From Neoroseomonas terrae (GTDB lineage: Bacteria > Pseudomonadota > Alphaproteobacteria > Acetobacterales > Acetobacteraceae), in NCBI RefSeq assembly GCF_018129025.1, contig NZ_JAAEDI010000008.1, forward strand, positions 1 through 64,000: 64,000 nt of DNA, written 5' to 3'. This document shows positions 29,648 to 38,745 of the stretch, in pieces; the first letter of the stretch is position 1, and each line of letters begins with the position of its first letter. Both the position numbers and the translations under genes were made by a program. The notes beneath the pieces are model-generated. The model ran no database searches. It worked only from the letters and a program-made list of their open reading frames with translations, and was not told the origin of the DNA.

Positions 29648-31042
29648 ATGACCGACCTCTGGCGTCTTCCAGCCACTGAGCTGGCCCATCGCATCCGCGC
29701 GCGGCAGGTCTCCGCGATCGAGGCCGCGCGCGACGCCCTGGCGCGGCTCGACGCCGTCAACCCGGCGATCAACGCGGTGGTGGACCATCGGCCCGAGGAC
29801 GTCCTGGCCCAGGCCGCCGCCATCGATGCGGCGATCGCGCGGGGGGACGACCCCGGCCCGCTCGCCGGCGTGCCAGCCACCATCAAGGTCAATGCCGACC
29901 AGGCCGGCTACGCCACCACCAACGGGCTGCGCCTGCAGAAGGATCTGATTGCGCAGGAGGACAGCCCGGTCGTCGCCAATCTGCGCAAGGCCGGCGCGGT
30001 GATCCTGGGGCGGACCAACACCCCGGCTTTCTCGCTGCGCTGGTTCACGCGCAATTCCCTGCACGGGCACACGAAGAACCCGCGCGATGCGTCGATCACG
30101 CCGGGCGGGTCCTCGGGCGGGGCCGCTGCGGCCGTCGCGGCCGGGATCGGCGCCATCGCGCATGGCACGGATATCGGCGGCTCCATCCGCTATCCGGCCT
30201 ATGCCTGCGGCGTGCACGGGCTGCGGCCGACGCTCGGGCGCATCCCGGCGTGGAACCAGTCGGGCGCGGAACGCCATGCGGGCGGGCAGCTCATGGCGGT
30301 GTCGGGGCCGATCGCGCGAACCATCGGCGACCTGCGCCTCGCCTTCGCCGCCATGGCGGCGCGCGACATCCGCGATCCCTGGTGGGTCGGCATGCCGATG
30401 GAAGGCCCGCCCGTGCCGAAGCGCGCCGCGCTGTGCCTCAGCCCGGATGGCCTGGCGGTGCAGCCCGCCGTGGCCGATGCGCTGCGCGACGCGGCCCGGC
30501 GCCTCGAAGCGGCCGGCTGGGCCATCGAGGAGACCGACACCCCGCCGCTGCGCGAACCCGCCGCCCTTCAGGCGATGCTGTGGCTCGCGGAATCGCGCCG
30601 CGGCCTGAACGCCGCTTTGCATCGCGAAGCGGACCCCGACGCCAGCTTCGTCTTTTCGCAGATGGAGGCGCTGTGCCCGCAGCCGGACCTGAACGCCTTC
30701 ATGGACGGGCTGCAGAAGCGCGCGACCTTCGTCCGGCAATGGATGGAATTCTTCGAACGCTTCCCCGTCGCCATCACCCCGGTCTCGGCCGAGCTGCCCT
30801 TCCGTGACCAGGAGGATGTCGAAAGCCCCGAGGCGTTCCACCGCATCATGGAAGCGCAGCTCACGCAGATCGGCGTGCCGTTGATGGGCCTGCCGGGGCT
30901 GGTGGTGACGACCGGACTGGTCGGCACCGTGCCGGTGGGCGTGCAGCTCCTCGCCGGACGATACCGGGAGGATGTGTTGCTCCAGGCCGGCGCGCTGATC
31001 GAGGCGGCCGGCGTCCCGCCCGCCCCGGTCGATCCGGCCTGA
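29648..31042 (+). CDS. Amidase (amidase-signature family)
   Basis: A 464-aa hydrolase. The Ser-cisSer-Lys triad is visible: the lysine in PATIKVNADQ, the cis-serine in the GGSSGGAAAAVAAG signature and the nucleophile in GTDIGGSIRYPA. It cleaves an amide to acid and ammonia. An in-frame ATG at 29648 has GGAGCCTCCC just upstream. The 140 bases before it hold no gene. It shares no operon with its neighbours: the next gene is on the opposite strand and ends where it ends. Substrate unknown; Asp/Glu-tRNA amidotransferase subunit A is unlikely, because no gatC/gatB is adjacent. Confidence 0.88.
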   Translation: MTDLWRLPATELAHRIRARQVSAIEAARDALARLDAVNPAINAVVDHRPEDVLAQAAAIDAAIARGDDPGPLAGVPATIKVNADQAGYATTNGLRLQKDLIAQEDSPVVANLRKAGAVILGRTNTPAFSLRWFTRNSLHGHTKNPRDASITPGGSSGGAAAAVAAGIGAIAHGTDIGGSIRYPAYACGVHGLRPTLGRIPAWNQSGAERHAGGQLMAVSGPIARTIGDLRLAFAAMAARDIRDPWWVGMPMEGPPVPKRAALCLSPDGLAVQPAVADALRDAARRLEAAGWAIEETDTPPLREPAALQAMLWLAESRRGLNAALHREADPDASFVFSQMEALCPQPDLNAFMDGLQKRATFVRQWMEFFERFPVAITPVSAELPFRDQEDVESPEAFHRIMEAQLTQIGVPLMGLPGLVVTTGLVGTVPVGVQLLAGRYREDVLLQAGALIEAAGVPPAPVDPA

Positions 31043-31780
31043 TTAGTCGCGCCGCACGGGCGGCCCGCCGGGGTTCGGCCATTGGCCCGGCTGCTGCGGC
31101 GGGTGCCCGTAGCCGGGCGGGGGCTGCTGGCCATAGCCCGGCGGAGGCTGCTGCCCGTAGCCCGGCGGGGGCGCGCCGGGGTTCTGCTGCGGCGGGTAGC
31201 CCTGCGGTGGCTGGCCTTGCCAACCCTGCTGGGGCGGCGCCTGCCAGCCCTGCTGCGGCGGCGGCTGCCACTGCGGCTGCGGCGGCTGCTGTTGGGGCTG
31301 CTGGTACGGGCCGGGCTGCTGCCATTGCTGCGGCGGCTGCTGCCACGCCTGCTGCGGCGGTTGCCCCTGCGGCCACTGGGCCGCGCCGGCGCCGCCCAGC
31401 GGGTCCGGCCCGAAGCGGTTCGGCCCCGGCGTGCCGCGCAGGAAGCCCAACTCGATGAAGGACCAGATCGCGCCGACCAGCGGGATGAAGTTGATCAGCA
31501 CGAACCAGCCGGACTTGTCCCGGTCATGCCAGCGCTTCACCTGCCCCGCGAGGCCACCCCAGATCAGCGGGATGAGCGCCAGGAGGCTGAACGGCCCGAC
31601 CCCCTGCGTCTGATAGGCATAGCCATCAGCCGGCGACGCATCCTCCAGCGAGATGAAGCCGAACGAGATGTCGAGCACGGTGCCGAGGACGGAGATGGCG
31701 ATCGACACCAGCACATAGCCGAGCCACCACGTCTTTCGCCGGATGCGCCCCTGAAAACTGAACCACTGTCCGATGCTCAT
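31043..31780 (-). CDS. DUF805 membrane protein with Pro/Gln-rich tail
   Basis: A 245-aa protein. Residues 1-120 are a DUF805 membrane domain: IGQWFSFQGRIRRKTWW, two or three hydrophobic segments (LVSIAISVLGTVLDI, FSLLALIPLIWGGL), the signature KRWHDRDKSGW and LINFIPLVGAIW. Residues ~130-245 are low complexity, made of Pro, Gln, Gly and Tyr with several GYGQQPPP repeats. The tail is probably a disordered cytoplasmic extension. GGAAGGA precedes the ATG at 31780. Function of DUF805 is not established; many bacteria carry a shorter form without the tail. The stop abuts the amidase stop (convergent). Confidence 0.85.
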   Translation of the reverse strand: MSIGQWFSFQGRIRRKTWWLGYVLVSIAISVLGTVLDISFGFISLEDASPADGYAYQTQGVGPFSLLALIPLIWGGLAGQVKRWHDRDKSGWFVLINFIPLVGAIWSFIELGFLRGTPGPNRFGPDPLGGAGAAQWPQGQPPQQAWQQPPQQWQQPGPYQQPQQQPPQPQWQPPPQQGWQAPPQQGWQGQPPQGYPPQQNPGAPPPGYGQQPPPGYGQQPPPGYGHPPQQPGQWPNPGGPPVRRD

Positions 31781-31939
31781 GCCCGCGATCCTTCCGACGA
31801 AGCGCTTCAGAGCACCATGGCGGCGCGGGACCGCGCAAGCCCGCGCCATCTTGCCCACGTAACTTGCGTTGCATACCGTGACATTGTCGCAGGGCGAGCC
31901 GGCCGGCGCGCCACCAACCCCCCGGGAGATTGTCTCGAT

Positions 31940-32338
31940 ATGCGCCGTCGCTTGCTGCCCGCTCTCGCCGCCCTGCTCGGCACTGCCGCCGTCGCGGCCT
32001 GCGCCCCTCAGACTGTCTACGTCCCGGTGCCGGCGACCGGCGTCGCGCCGGTGCCGATGCAGCAGGCCTGCGACACGCGCTTCCAGGTCGTGAACAATTC
32101 CTCGCGCGCGGTCTACTCGCTGCAATACAGCCACGCGAGCCGCAACGACTGGGGCCCGGACCAGCTCGGCCAGAGCATGATCCCGTCCGGCGGCGTGTGG
32201 AATGCCCGTGCGGCCAACGCCGGCCTCTACGACTTCCGGATCACCTGGAACGGCGGCGGTGCGGCCGAACTGCGGCGTGTCGACATCTGCACGGCCAGCC
32301 GGATCGTCGTGACGAATTCGGGACTCTTTGCACGCTGA
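31940..32338 (+). CDS. Putative lipoprotein
   Basis: A 132-aa secreted protein. The signal MRRRLLPALAALLGTAAVAAC ends in a lipobox VAAC. The mature domain has two Cys (CDTRF and DICTAS) and a β-rich pattern (FQVVNNSSRAVYSLQYSH; WNGGGAAELRRVDICTASRIVVT), resembling proteins of acetic-acid-type alphaproteobacteria that I have no function for. GGGAG stands about ten bases before the ATG at 31940. It is divergent from the DUF805 gene across 159 bases, which should contain both promoters. The mature part could be a calcium- or ligand-binding sandwich; that is a guess. Confidence 0.75.
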   Translation: MRRRLLPALAALLGTAAVAACAPQTVYVPVPATGVAPVPMQQACDTRFQVVNNSSRAVYSLQYSHASRNDWGPDQLGQSMIPSGGVWNARAANAGLYDFRITWNGGGAAELRRVDICTASRIVVTNSGLFAR

Positions 32339-32344
32339 TCGCCT

Positions 32345-32360
32345 CGCCCCGCCCGGGGCG
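32345..32360. terminator. Short GC hairpin after the lipoprotein gene
   Basis: A 7-bp inverted repeat (CGCCCCG / CGGGGCG) with a 2-base spacer begins seven bases after the stop and is followed by a pyrimidine-rich stretch with three T's. It is a weak terminator candidate. Confidence 0.3.
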
Positions 32361-32592
32361 CGCCCGCCTTTCGCGCGGAGCGCCCCGGCGCGGGTTCAGC
32401 ATCGAGCATAGCTAGGCCGGCGCCCGTCCGGTCTCCTCGGCACCACGCGACCGACGGCAGGGTCGCGTCTCGCAAACGTCATCCCGTTGGAACCAGCCAC
32501 GTCCCGGCGATGCCACGGGCGCGCATTGCCCTGGACGTGACGGGCATGCGCAGGCACGCGATACTGCGGCTCAACGACAAGGGGAAACGCCG

Positions 32593-33573
32593 ATGACCGT
32601 CCTGACGCGCCGAGCCGCGCTGGCCCTGCCTGCCCTCCTGCCCGCCACCGCCCGCGCGCAGGACTGGCGCCCGGGCCAGCCCGTGCGGATCATCGTACCC
32701 GCCGCGCCAGGCGGCACCGCCGATGCGATGGCGCGCCTCACCGGCCAGTTCCTGCAAACCCGCTGGGGCACGCCCGCGGTCGTCGAGAACCGCTCCGGCG
32801 CCGGCGGCACCATCGGCACGATGGAGGTCGTCCGCTCCGCGCCCGACGGCCGCACCATGCTGCTCGGCAATATCGGGCCCCAGGCGATCGGTTACTCGCT
32901 GTTCCGCAACCTGCAATACCGGCCCGACAGCCTCGCCGCCGTCGCCAACATCATCCGCGCGCCGAACGTGCTCGTCGTGCATCCCTCCGTCCCGGCGCAG
33001 ACCGTTCCGGAATTCGTCGCCTGGCTGAAGCGTGAGAACGGCCGCGCCACCTACGGCACCTCCGGCATGGGGCAGTCGCCGCACCTCTCGGCCGTCTGGT
33101 TCAACCAGCTCGCCGGCACCCAGGCCGAGGCCATTCACCATCGCGGCGCTGGACCGCTGGTCATCGACCTCATCGCCGGCAACGTCCAATTCGCCTTCGA
33201 CAACCTCACCACCTCGATGGAGCACATCCGCAGCGGCCGGATGCGCGCTCTCGGCGTCACCACCGCCGAGCGCAGCCCGGGCCTGCCCGACGTACCGGCC
33301 ATCCGCGAGACCATGCCCGTGCTCGCACCCTACGAGGTGTCCACCTGGTTCGGCGTGTTCGTCCCCGCCGGCACGCCGGCCGAGATCATCCGCAGCGTGA
33401 ACGCCGACATGCAGGCAATGCTCGCCCTGCCGGAAACCGGGGCGCGCTTCACCACCATGGGCGGCCGCACCGCTCCCGGCACGCCGGAAGATTTCGCGAC
33501 CTTCGTGCGGGCCGAGATCGACAAGTGGGGCGGCGTGATCCGGCGCGAAGGGTTGCAGATGGACGCGACCTGA
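32593..33573 (+). CDS. Bug family tripartite tricarboxylate receptor (TctC-like)
   Basis: A 326-aa periplasmic solute receptor of the Bug family. A short Tat-like/Sec signal (MTVLTRRAALALPALLPATARAQ) precedes WRPGQPVRIIVPAAPGGTADAMARLT, the family's first lobe with its APGG ligand loop. NRSGAGGTIG and PHLSAVWF are other conserved spots. It should bind a dicarboxylate or similar anion for a TctAB-type permease, but no tctA/tctB lies in this window. It is very similar to the next protein (LLGNIGPQAIGYSLFRN versus LGNIGPQAIAYSLFRN), so the two look like a tandem duplication. Confidence 0.9.
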   Translation: MTVLTRRAALALPALLPATARAQDWRPGQPVRIIVPAAPGGTADAMARLTGQFLQTRWGTPAVVENRSGAGGTIGTMEVVRSAPDGRTMLLGNIGPQAIGYSLFRNLQYRPDSLAAVANIIRAPNVLVVHPSVPAQTVPEFVAWLKRENGRATYGTSGMGQSPHLSAVWFNQLAGTQAEAIHHRGAGPLVIDLIAGNVQFAFDNLTTSMEHIRSGRMRALGVTTAERSPGLPDVPAIRETMPVLAPYEVSTWFGVFVPAGTPAEIIRSVNADMQAMLALPETGARFTTMGGRTAPGTPEDFATFVRAEIDKWGGVIRREGLQMDAT

Positions 33574-33581
33574 CGGGAAGG

Positions 33582-33626
33582 AAGGCCGGGGGAGGGAACT
33601 CCCCCGGGCCCCCTCCTTTTTCTGTC
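33582..33626 (-). repeat. Dispersed hairpin repeat, family A, copy 2 (also a terminator)
   Basis: This is an inverted copy of the element at 22320-22365. On the plus strand it reads as a hairpin (CGGGGGAG-GGAA-CTCCCCCG), then GGCCCCCTCC and TTTTT, starting nine bases after the receptor stop. In this orientation it has the form of an intrinsic terminator. Confidence 0.85.
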
Positions 33627-33734
33627 TGTCGCCAGGGCGGGACCGTGCGTCGGGGTCACCCATCCTTCGGCGGACTTTCAACCGATGCCACCGTGCGGCA
33701 TGCTCCCCGTAACGAATGTTCTGGGGAGGATCAG

Positions 33735-34718
33735 ATGGTCGCCATTGCCCGTCGCGCGGTGTTCGCTGCGCCGTTGCTCGCCTTGCCGCATGTCGCCCGC
33801 GCGCAATCCTGGCGGCCGCCGGGACCGACGCGCATCATCGTGCCCGCGGCAGCCGGCGGCACGACCGACATCATGGGGCGGCTCGTCGCCCAGTTCCTCA
33901 ATCCCCGCTGGAACATTCCCGTCGTCGTGGAAAACCGCACCGGCGCGGGCGGCACCATCGGCTCGCTCGAACTCGTCCGCGCGCGTCCCGACGGCACGAC
34001 CCTGATGCTGGGCAATATCGGACCGCAGGCCATCGCCTACTCGCTGTTCCGCAACATGCCCTACCGGCCCGATCAGATCCTGCCGATCGCAGGCACCATC
34101 GCCGGGCCGAACGTGCTGGTGGTGAACAAGGATGTGCCCGCGCGGACCGTCGCCGAACTCGCCGCCCTGCTGCGTGCCCAGCCGGGACGCATTCCCTACG
34201 CCTCGACCGGCGTCGGCCAATCCACCCATCTCTCGCCCGTGCTCATGCTCCAGATGCTGAACACCGAGGCGATCCACGTGCCGCATCGTGGCTCCGCCCC
34301 CGCACAGGTCGATCTGCTCGGCGGCAACGTCGCCTTCATGATCGACAACCTCACGGGCATCATCGGCCACATCCAGTCCGGCGCCGTCCGCGCCCTGGCG
34401 GTGACGAGCAAGGAGCGCAACAGCCTGCTGCCTGACGTGCCCGCGATGCGCGAGACGATGCCCGAACTCGCGACCTACGAGGTGAACACCTGGTTCGGCC
34501 TGTTCGGTCCCGCCGGTCTCGCCGCCGACGCCGTCAACAGCCTGAACGCCGATGTCGCGGCGATGATCGCCCTGCCGGAAACGCAGCGCCGCTTCACGGA
34601 ACTCGGCGGCTTCCCGATGCACGGCAACGCCGACGAGTTCGGCGCCTTCGTGCGCAGCGAGATCACCAAATGGGCCGAGGTGATCCGCCGCGAGGGTCTG
34701 AGCGTCGAGGCCGGCTGA
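33735..34718 (+). CDS. Bug family tripartite tricarboxylate receptor (TctC-like)
   Basis: A 327-aa receptor with signal MVAIARRAVFAAPLLALPHVARAQ and mature start SWRPPGPTRIIVPAAAGGTTDIMGRL. The APGG loop is changed to AAGG. The lobe-2 segments AIHVPHRGSAPAQVDLLGGNVAFMIDNL are typical. GGGGAGGA precedes the ATG. Close similarity to its upstream neighbour (parallel motifs throughout) supports duplication, but the ligand loops differ, so the ligands may differ. A hairpin repeat separates the two genes, so they are probably transcribed separately. Confidence 0.9.
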   Translation: MVAIARRAVFAAPLLALPHVARAQSWRPPGPTRIIVPAAAGGTTDIMGRLVAQFLNPRWNIPVVVENRTGAGGTIGSLELVRARPDGTTLMLGNIGPQAIAYSLFRNMPYRPDQILPIAGTIAGPNVLVVNKDVPARTVAELAALLRAQPGRIPYASTGVGQSTHLSPVLMLQMLNTEAIHVPHRGSAPAQVDLLGGNVAFMIDNLTGIIGHIQSGAVRALAVTSKERNSLLPDVPAMRETMPELATYEVNTWFGLFGPAGLAADAVNSLNADVAAMIALPETQRRFTELGGFPMHGNADEFGAFVRSEITKWAEVIRREGLSVEAG

Positions 34719-34788
34719 CCGCCGGCCGGGCCGTTGATACGAGGGCCGCTTCGGGCCACCTTGCGCGGGTCCCTGGAGGACCAACGCC

Positions 34789-35763
34789 ATGATCCGACGC
34801 CGCGGGCTTCTCGCTTCCGCGACCATCTTCGCTGCGCCTGCCGCCCTGGCGCAGCAGCCCGCCTGGCCGACGCGGCCGATCCGGCTGATCCTGCCGGACG
34901 CGCCGGGCAGCGGGAACGACACGACGGCGCGACTGATCGCGCCGCTGCTGGAAGCCTCCCTCGGCCAGCCGCTGGTGCCGGACAACCGCGGCGGCGCCGG
35001 CGGGCGCATCGGCGTGGAGGCCGCCTTCCGTGCGGCGCCCGACGGATACAACTTCCTGCTCGGCAATGCGGGGTCGAACGGCATCAACGCGGCGATCTAT
35101 CGCGACCTGCCCTATGACCTGACCAACGCCTTCGACCCCATCGCGCTGCTGGTCGTCGGGCCGAATGCGCTGGTGGTGAACACGGCCGTGCTGCCGGTGA
35201 ACGACGTCGCCGCGCTGATTGCGGCCATCAAGGCACGGCCGGGCCAGTTGAACTACGCATCCGGCGGCGTCGGGTCCTCGGCGCATATGTCGATGGAGCT
35301 GTTCAAGAACGAGGCGGGGCTCGACATCCAGCACGTGCCTTATCGCGGCACGCCGCAGCTTGCCCAGGCGGTGATCTCGGGGGAGGCGCCGGTCGCCTTC
35401 GCGAATCTGGTCAACGTCATGCCCTACATCGCGCGGGGCGAGATGAAGCTGCTCGCCGTCACCACGCCGCAGCGCCACCCCGACCTGCCGGAGGTGCCGA
35501 CCGTGGCGGAAAGCGGCCTGCCGGGCTTCGAGACCATCGCCTGGAACGGCATCCTCGCGCCGAAGGGCACGCCCGAGCCGATCCGGCAGAAGCTGTGGGA
35601 TGCGCTCGCCGCGCTCCGCGGCAATGCCACCTTGCAGGACCGCGTGCGGCTGCTGGGCGGCACCTACGTCGCTTCCACCCCGGCCGAGTTCCAGGCGCGG
35701 ATCGACGCCGACATCGCGAAATGGAAGCACCTCGCCGAGGCTGCGAACATCCAGGCCCAATGA
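34789..35763 (+). CDS. Bug family tripartite tricarboxylate receptor (TctC-like)
   Basis: A 324-aa receptor with signal MIRRRGLLASATIFAAPAALA. The ligand loop is DAPGSGNDTTARLI, closer to the common Bug pattern, with NRGGAGGRIGVE and HVPYRGTPQLAQAVISGE following. It is less similar to the two upstream receptors than they are to each other. It overlaps an enolase-superfamily enzyme by four bases (ATGA), which links the ligand to the substrate of that enzyme, possibly a sugar acid. GGAGGACC stands before the ATG. Confidence 0.9.
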   Translation: MIRRRGLLASATIFAAPAALAQQPAWPTRPIRLILPDAPGSGNDTTARLIAPLLEASLGQPLVPDNRGGAGGRIGVEAAFRAAPDGYNFLLGNAGSNGINAAIYRDLPYDLTNAFDPIALLVVGPNALVVNTAVLPVNDVAALIAAIKARPGQLNYASGGVGSSAHMSMELFKNEAGLDIQHVPYRGTPQLAQAVISGEAPVAFANLVNVMPYIARGEMKLLAVTTPQRHPDLPEVPTVAESGLPGFETIAWNGILAPKGTPEPIRQKLWDALAALRGNATLQDRVRLLGGTYVASTPAEFQARIDADIAKWKHLAEAANIQAQ

Positions 35764-36917
35764 CCATGCGCATCACTGCCGTCGAATACCTTGGCGTCAA
35801 CGTCACGCCGAAGACCAACTGGTCCTTCCTGGTCGTCCGCACGGATGACGGGCGCAGCGGCATCGGCGAATGCACGCTGGCGAACCAGGAGGCGCTGCTG
35901 GAGGCCGAGGCCGCGCGCCTCGCCGCGATCGTGGTGGGGGAGGATGCAGGGGCGAGGAACCGGCTGGCGCGGCTGATCCCGCACGCGCCGGGCGGGCTCG
36001 TCGCCCATGCCGTGCTCTCGGCTTTCGAGCAGGCGCTGTGGGACCTCGCGGGACAGGAGGCAGGGCAGCCGATCCACGCATTGCTCGGCGGCGCGCTGCG
36101 CGATGCCGTCCCGCTCTATGCCAACATCAATCGCGGCGCCAATCCGCGCACGCCGGAAGGCTTCGCCGCCGCGGCGACGCGCGCCGTGTCCGACGGTTTC
36201 CGCGCGGTGAAGCTTGCGCCCTTCGAGCCGCTGGTGTGGGAGGACGCCGCCGATGCATCGCAGCGGGCGGCCTATCAGCAGGGCCTCGCCCGGATCGCGG
36301 CAGTGCGCGCAGCGGTCGGCGCAGACATCGACATCATGGTCGATGCGCATTGGCGCTTCTCCCCCGGCGGCGCGGCGCGACTGGTCCAGGACGTCGCGGC
36401 CTACGGCCTGTTCTGGCTGGAATGTCCCGTGTCGGAGGCGAACCACCCCGATATCCGCCGCGTCCGGTCCATGGCCAATGACCGCGGCATGCGCCTCGCG
36501 GGGGCGGAGTCGCTCGCCGGCCTCGGCGCCTATCGCACCATCATCGAGGCCGGCTGCTACGACGTGCTGATGCCCGACATCAAATACGCCGGCGGGCATG
36601 AGGAGATCCGCCGCATCGCCGCCCTGGCGCAGACCGCAGGCGTGGAAATCGCGCCGCACAACCCGACCGGCCCGGTCTGCCACGCGCATTCGGTGCATCT
36701 CTGTGCGACGATCCCGAACTTGTTGCCGCTCGAGGTTCAGTTCGGCGAGACGGAGCGCTTCTTCACCCTCGTCGGCGGTCACGACCTGCGCTTCGCGCGC
36801 GGCACGGCGACGCTGCCCGCCACGCCCGGCCTCGGCAACGCGATGGACGATGCCGGGGCGCGGCTGACGCCCTGGCAACCCATGCCCAAGCCCTGGCTGG
36901 ATCCGCGGCTGGGCTGA
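35760..36917 (+). CDS. Mandelate racemase/muconate lactonizing (enolase superfamily) enzyme
   Basis: A 385-aa enzyme. The N-terminal capping domain (MRITAVEYLGVNV, GIGECTLANQEAL) is followed by the barrel: FRAVKLAPFEP (β2 lysine region), IMVDAHWRFS (first metal Asp), LFWLECPVSE (second metal Glu), LAGAESLAG (third) and DIKYAGG. Acid-sugar dehydratases of the DgoD/RspA type share the layout. It abstracts a proton alpha to a carboxylate and likely eliminates water. It is coupled to the receptor upstream (ATGA) and the DMT permease downstream (TGATG), suggesting uptake and breakdown of one acid; the acid is unknown. Confidence 0.85.
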   Translation: MTMRITAVEYLGVNVTPKTNWSFLVVRTDDGRSGIGECTLANQEALLEAEAARLAAIVVGEDAGARNRLARLIPHAPGGLVAHAVLSAFEQALWDLAGQEAGQPIHALLGGALRDAVPLYANINRGANPRTPEGFAAAATRAVSDGFRAVKLAPFEPLVWEDAADASQRAAYQQGLARIAAVRAAVGADIDIMVDAHWRFSPGGAARLVQDVAAYGLFWLECPVSEANHPDIRRVRSMANDRGMRLAGAESLAGLGAYRTIIEAGCYDVLMPDIKYAGGHEEIRRIAALAQTAGVEIAPHNPTGPVCHAHSVHLCATIPNLLPLEVQFGETERFFTLVGGHDLRFARGTATLPATPGLGNAMDDAGARLTPWQPMPKPWLDPRLG

Positions 36918-37822
36918 TGCCGACCTGGGTCGTCGCGACGCTGTTCGCCGGTCTGTTCCAGACCTGGCGGACGGCCCTTCAGCAGAAGCTGCGCGGGCAG
37001 CTTTCCGTGAATGCCGCCGCCGTGGTGCGGTACCTGTACGGCGTGCCGGTCGGCGCGTTGTTCGTGGTGCTGTACCTGTCCCTGATCGGCGGCAGCCTGT
37101 CCTCGCCGTCCTGGCTCTACCTGTTCTACTGCGTGCTGGGCGGGCTCGGGCAGATCATCGGGACCAACCTGTTGATCATGTCCTTCGGCCATCGCGGCTT
37201 CGCGGTCGGCACCGCTTATTCCAAGACCGAGGCCGTGCAGGCCGCCTTCATCGCGCTGATCTTCCTGGGTGAATCTTTCTCGCCGCTCGCCTGGCTCGGC
37301 ATCGCGGTCTCGGTGACGGGCACGCTGTATCTCTCGCTCGCGGGGCGTGTCGCCTCCCTGCGCGAGGTCGCCGCGGCGACGGTGCAGCCGGCGGCGATCC
37401 TCGGCCTCAGCGCGGGCCTCGCCTTCGCCCTCTGCGCCCTGGCGATCCGCGAGGCGACGCAGACACTGGACGGCCCTGACCCGACGCTGCGCGCGCTGGA
37501 AACCCTCGTCGTCATCAACATGCTGCAGACGGTGATGCAGGGCGGCTGGCTGGTCGCACGTGAACGATCCTCCATCCCCGCGTTGTTCCGCACCTGGCGG
37601 TCCTCGGCGCAGGTGGGTGCGCTGTCGGCCTGCGGTTCGGCCTGCTGGTTCACCGGCTTTGCGTATGCCCCGGTTGCGCTGGTTCGCGCGGTGGGGCAGG
37701 TGGAGATCCTGTTCACGTTGCTGTTCAGCCGCTTCTTCCTGCATGAGCGGATGCGGCGCAGCGACATCATCGGGGCGCTGACGGTTGTCGCGGGGGTGGT
37801 GCTGGTGCTGCTGGGGCGGTGA
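36917..37822 (+). CDS. DMT superfamily (EamA-like) transporter
   Basis: A 301-aa inner-membrane protein with about ten hydrophobic segments in two EamA halves (for example YGVPVGALFVVLYLSLIGG, LFYCVLGGLGQIIGTNLLIM, AFIALIFLGESFSPLAWLG; second half AFALCALAI, LLFSRFFLHERM, IIGALTVVAGVVLVLLG). ERM/ES motifs after TM segments 4 and 9 fit the family. It probably exports or imports a metabolite; its start overlaps the enolase-superfamily gene stop, which suggests a link to that enzyme's substrate or product. Confidence 0.87.
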   Translation: MPTWVVATLFAGLFQTWRTALQQKLRGQLSVNAAAVVRYLYGVPVGALFVVLYLSLIGGSLSSPSWLYLFYCVLGGLGQIIGTNLLIMSFGHRGFAVGTAYSKTEAVQAAFIALIFLGESFSPLAWLGIAVSVTGTLYLSLAGRVASLREVAAATVQPAAILGLSAGLAFALCALAIREATQTLDGPDPTLRALETLVVINMLQTVMQGGWLVARERSSIPALFRTWRSSAQVGALSACGSACWFTGFAYAPVALVRAVGQVEILFTLLFSRFFLHERMRRSDIIGALTVVAGVVLVLLGR

Positions 37823-37992
37823 GCGCCCCTTGCAAGCAACACCGGTCCACAGCCCATCCACCACGTCAGTTTGCTGGAATCGGTGCCTGTCGTTGCCAGA
37901 TGGTACGGTGGACCTCGAAGCCGCTTGCCGCATCCGTCCAGCATGAGAGGATGGCCCGACGCCGCCCGGCGTCGAGATACCGGAGGAACTGG

Positions 37993-38745
37993 GTGCCGAG
38001 CACCGCACCGAAGCCGCGCCGGGGGGTGAAGCCCGCGGCCTCGTCCGTGAGCAGCGCCGGCGCAGCCCCGCCGCGCCAGCGCACGGCCGCGATGACGCAG
38101 TTCGAGGACCTGATCGAGATCCTCGAATCCGGCGGCTATTCGCAGCCGGTGCAGGGCCGCATCCTGCAGATCTTCGAGGTGGCGTGCCGGCTGTTCGCGC
38201 AGCGCGGCTTCGACGGCGTGTCGATGCGCGACATCGCGCAGGAATGCGGGATCTCCAAGGCGACTCTATACCACTACTTCCCGGACAAGGATTCGCTGCT
38301 GCGGCCGCTCGCCATGGGCATCACCAAGGCGCTGTACCTCGACGTCGCGAAGCATGACGATCCGTCGCTCGCCGCCACCGAGCGCCTGCGCCGGCTGGTC
38401 GGCGGCACCGCGCAGTTCTTCGAACGTCATCGCTGGGCCTGGATCGCGTCGGCCATCAGCTTCTGGCGCGATCCGAAGTCACAGACGCGGCGCGAGCGCA
38501 TCGACTGGCGCGACCGCTACGAAGGCCTGGTGCGCGAGATCCTTGAAGCCGGCGTCGCCGCCGGGGAGTTCGGTAAGCTCGACGTGCCGGTCGCCGGCCG
38601 CATGATCATCGGCGCGCTGAACTGGATGCCGCGCTGGTACGACCCCAAGGGGGTGCTTACTGCGCCGGATATCGCGCTGTACTTCTGCGACATGGTGCTC
38701 GGCGGCATCCTGGCGCCGGCGAGACAGGCGCCGGACGCGCCCTGA
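37993..38745 (+). CDS. TetR/AcrR family transcriptional regulator
   Basis: A 250-aa regulator starting at GTG 37993, which has a GGAGGA ribosome site five bases upstream. After a basic, Pro/Ser-rich lead of about 35 residues, the HTH spans ~50-100: RILQIFEVACRLFAQRGFDGVSMRDIAQECGISKATLYHYFPDKDSLL. The C-terminal ligand domain includes QFFERHRWAWIASAISFW. ATG codons at 37951 and 38092 are alternatives that lengthen or trim the lead. A 170-base gap separates it from the DMT gene, and the monooxygenase follows 263 bases later; it may control either neighbour. Confidence 0.85.
   Translation: MPSTAPKPRRGVKPAASSVSSAGAAPPRQRTAAMTQFEDLIEILESGGYSQPVQGRILQIFEVACRLFAQRGFDGVSMRDIAQECGISKATLYHYFPDKDSLLRPLAMGITKALYLDVAKHDDPSLAATERLRRLVGGTAQFFERHRWAWIASAISFWRDPKSQTRRERIDWRDRYEGLVREILEAGVAAGEFGKLDVPVAGRMIIGALNWMPRWYDPKGVLTAPDIALYFCDMVLGGILAPARQAPDAP

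Noticed and set aside
31082-31939. Long N-terminal extension of the lipoprotein frame
   Set aside because: It is antisense to the DUF805 gene; the signal peptide and ribosome site put the start at 31940.
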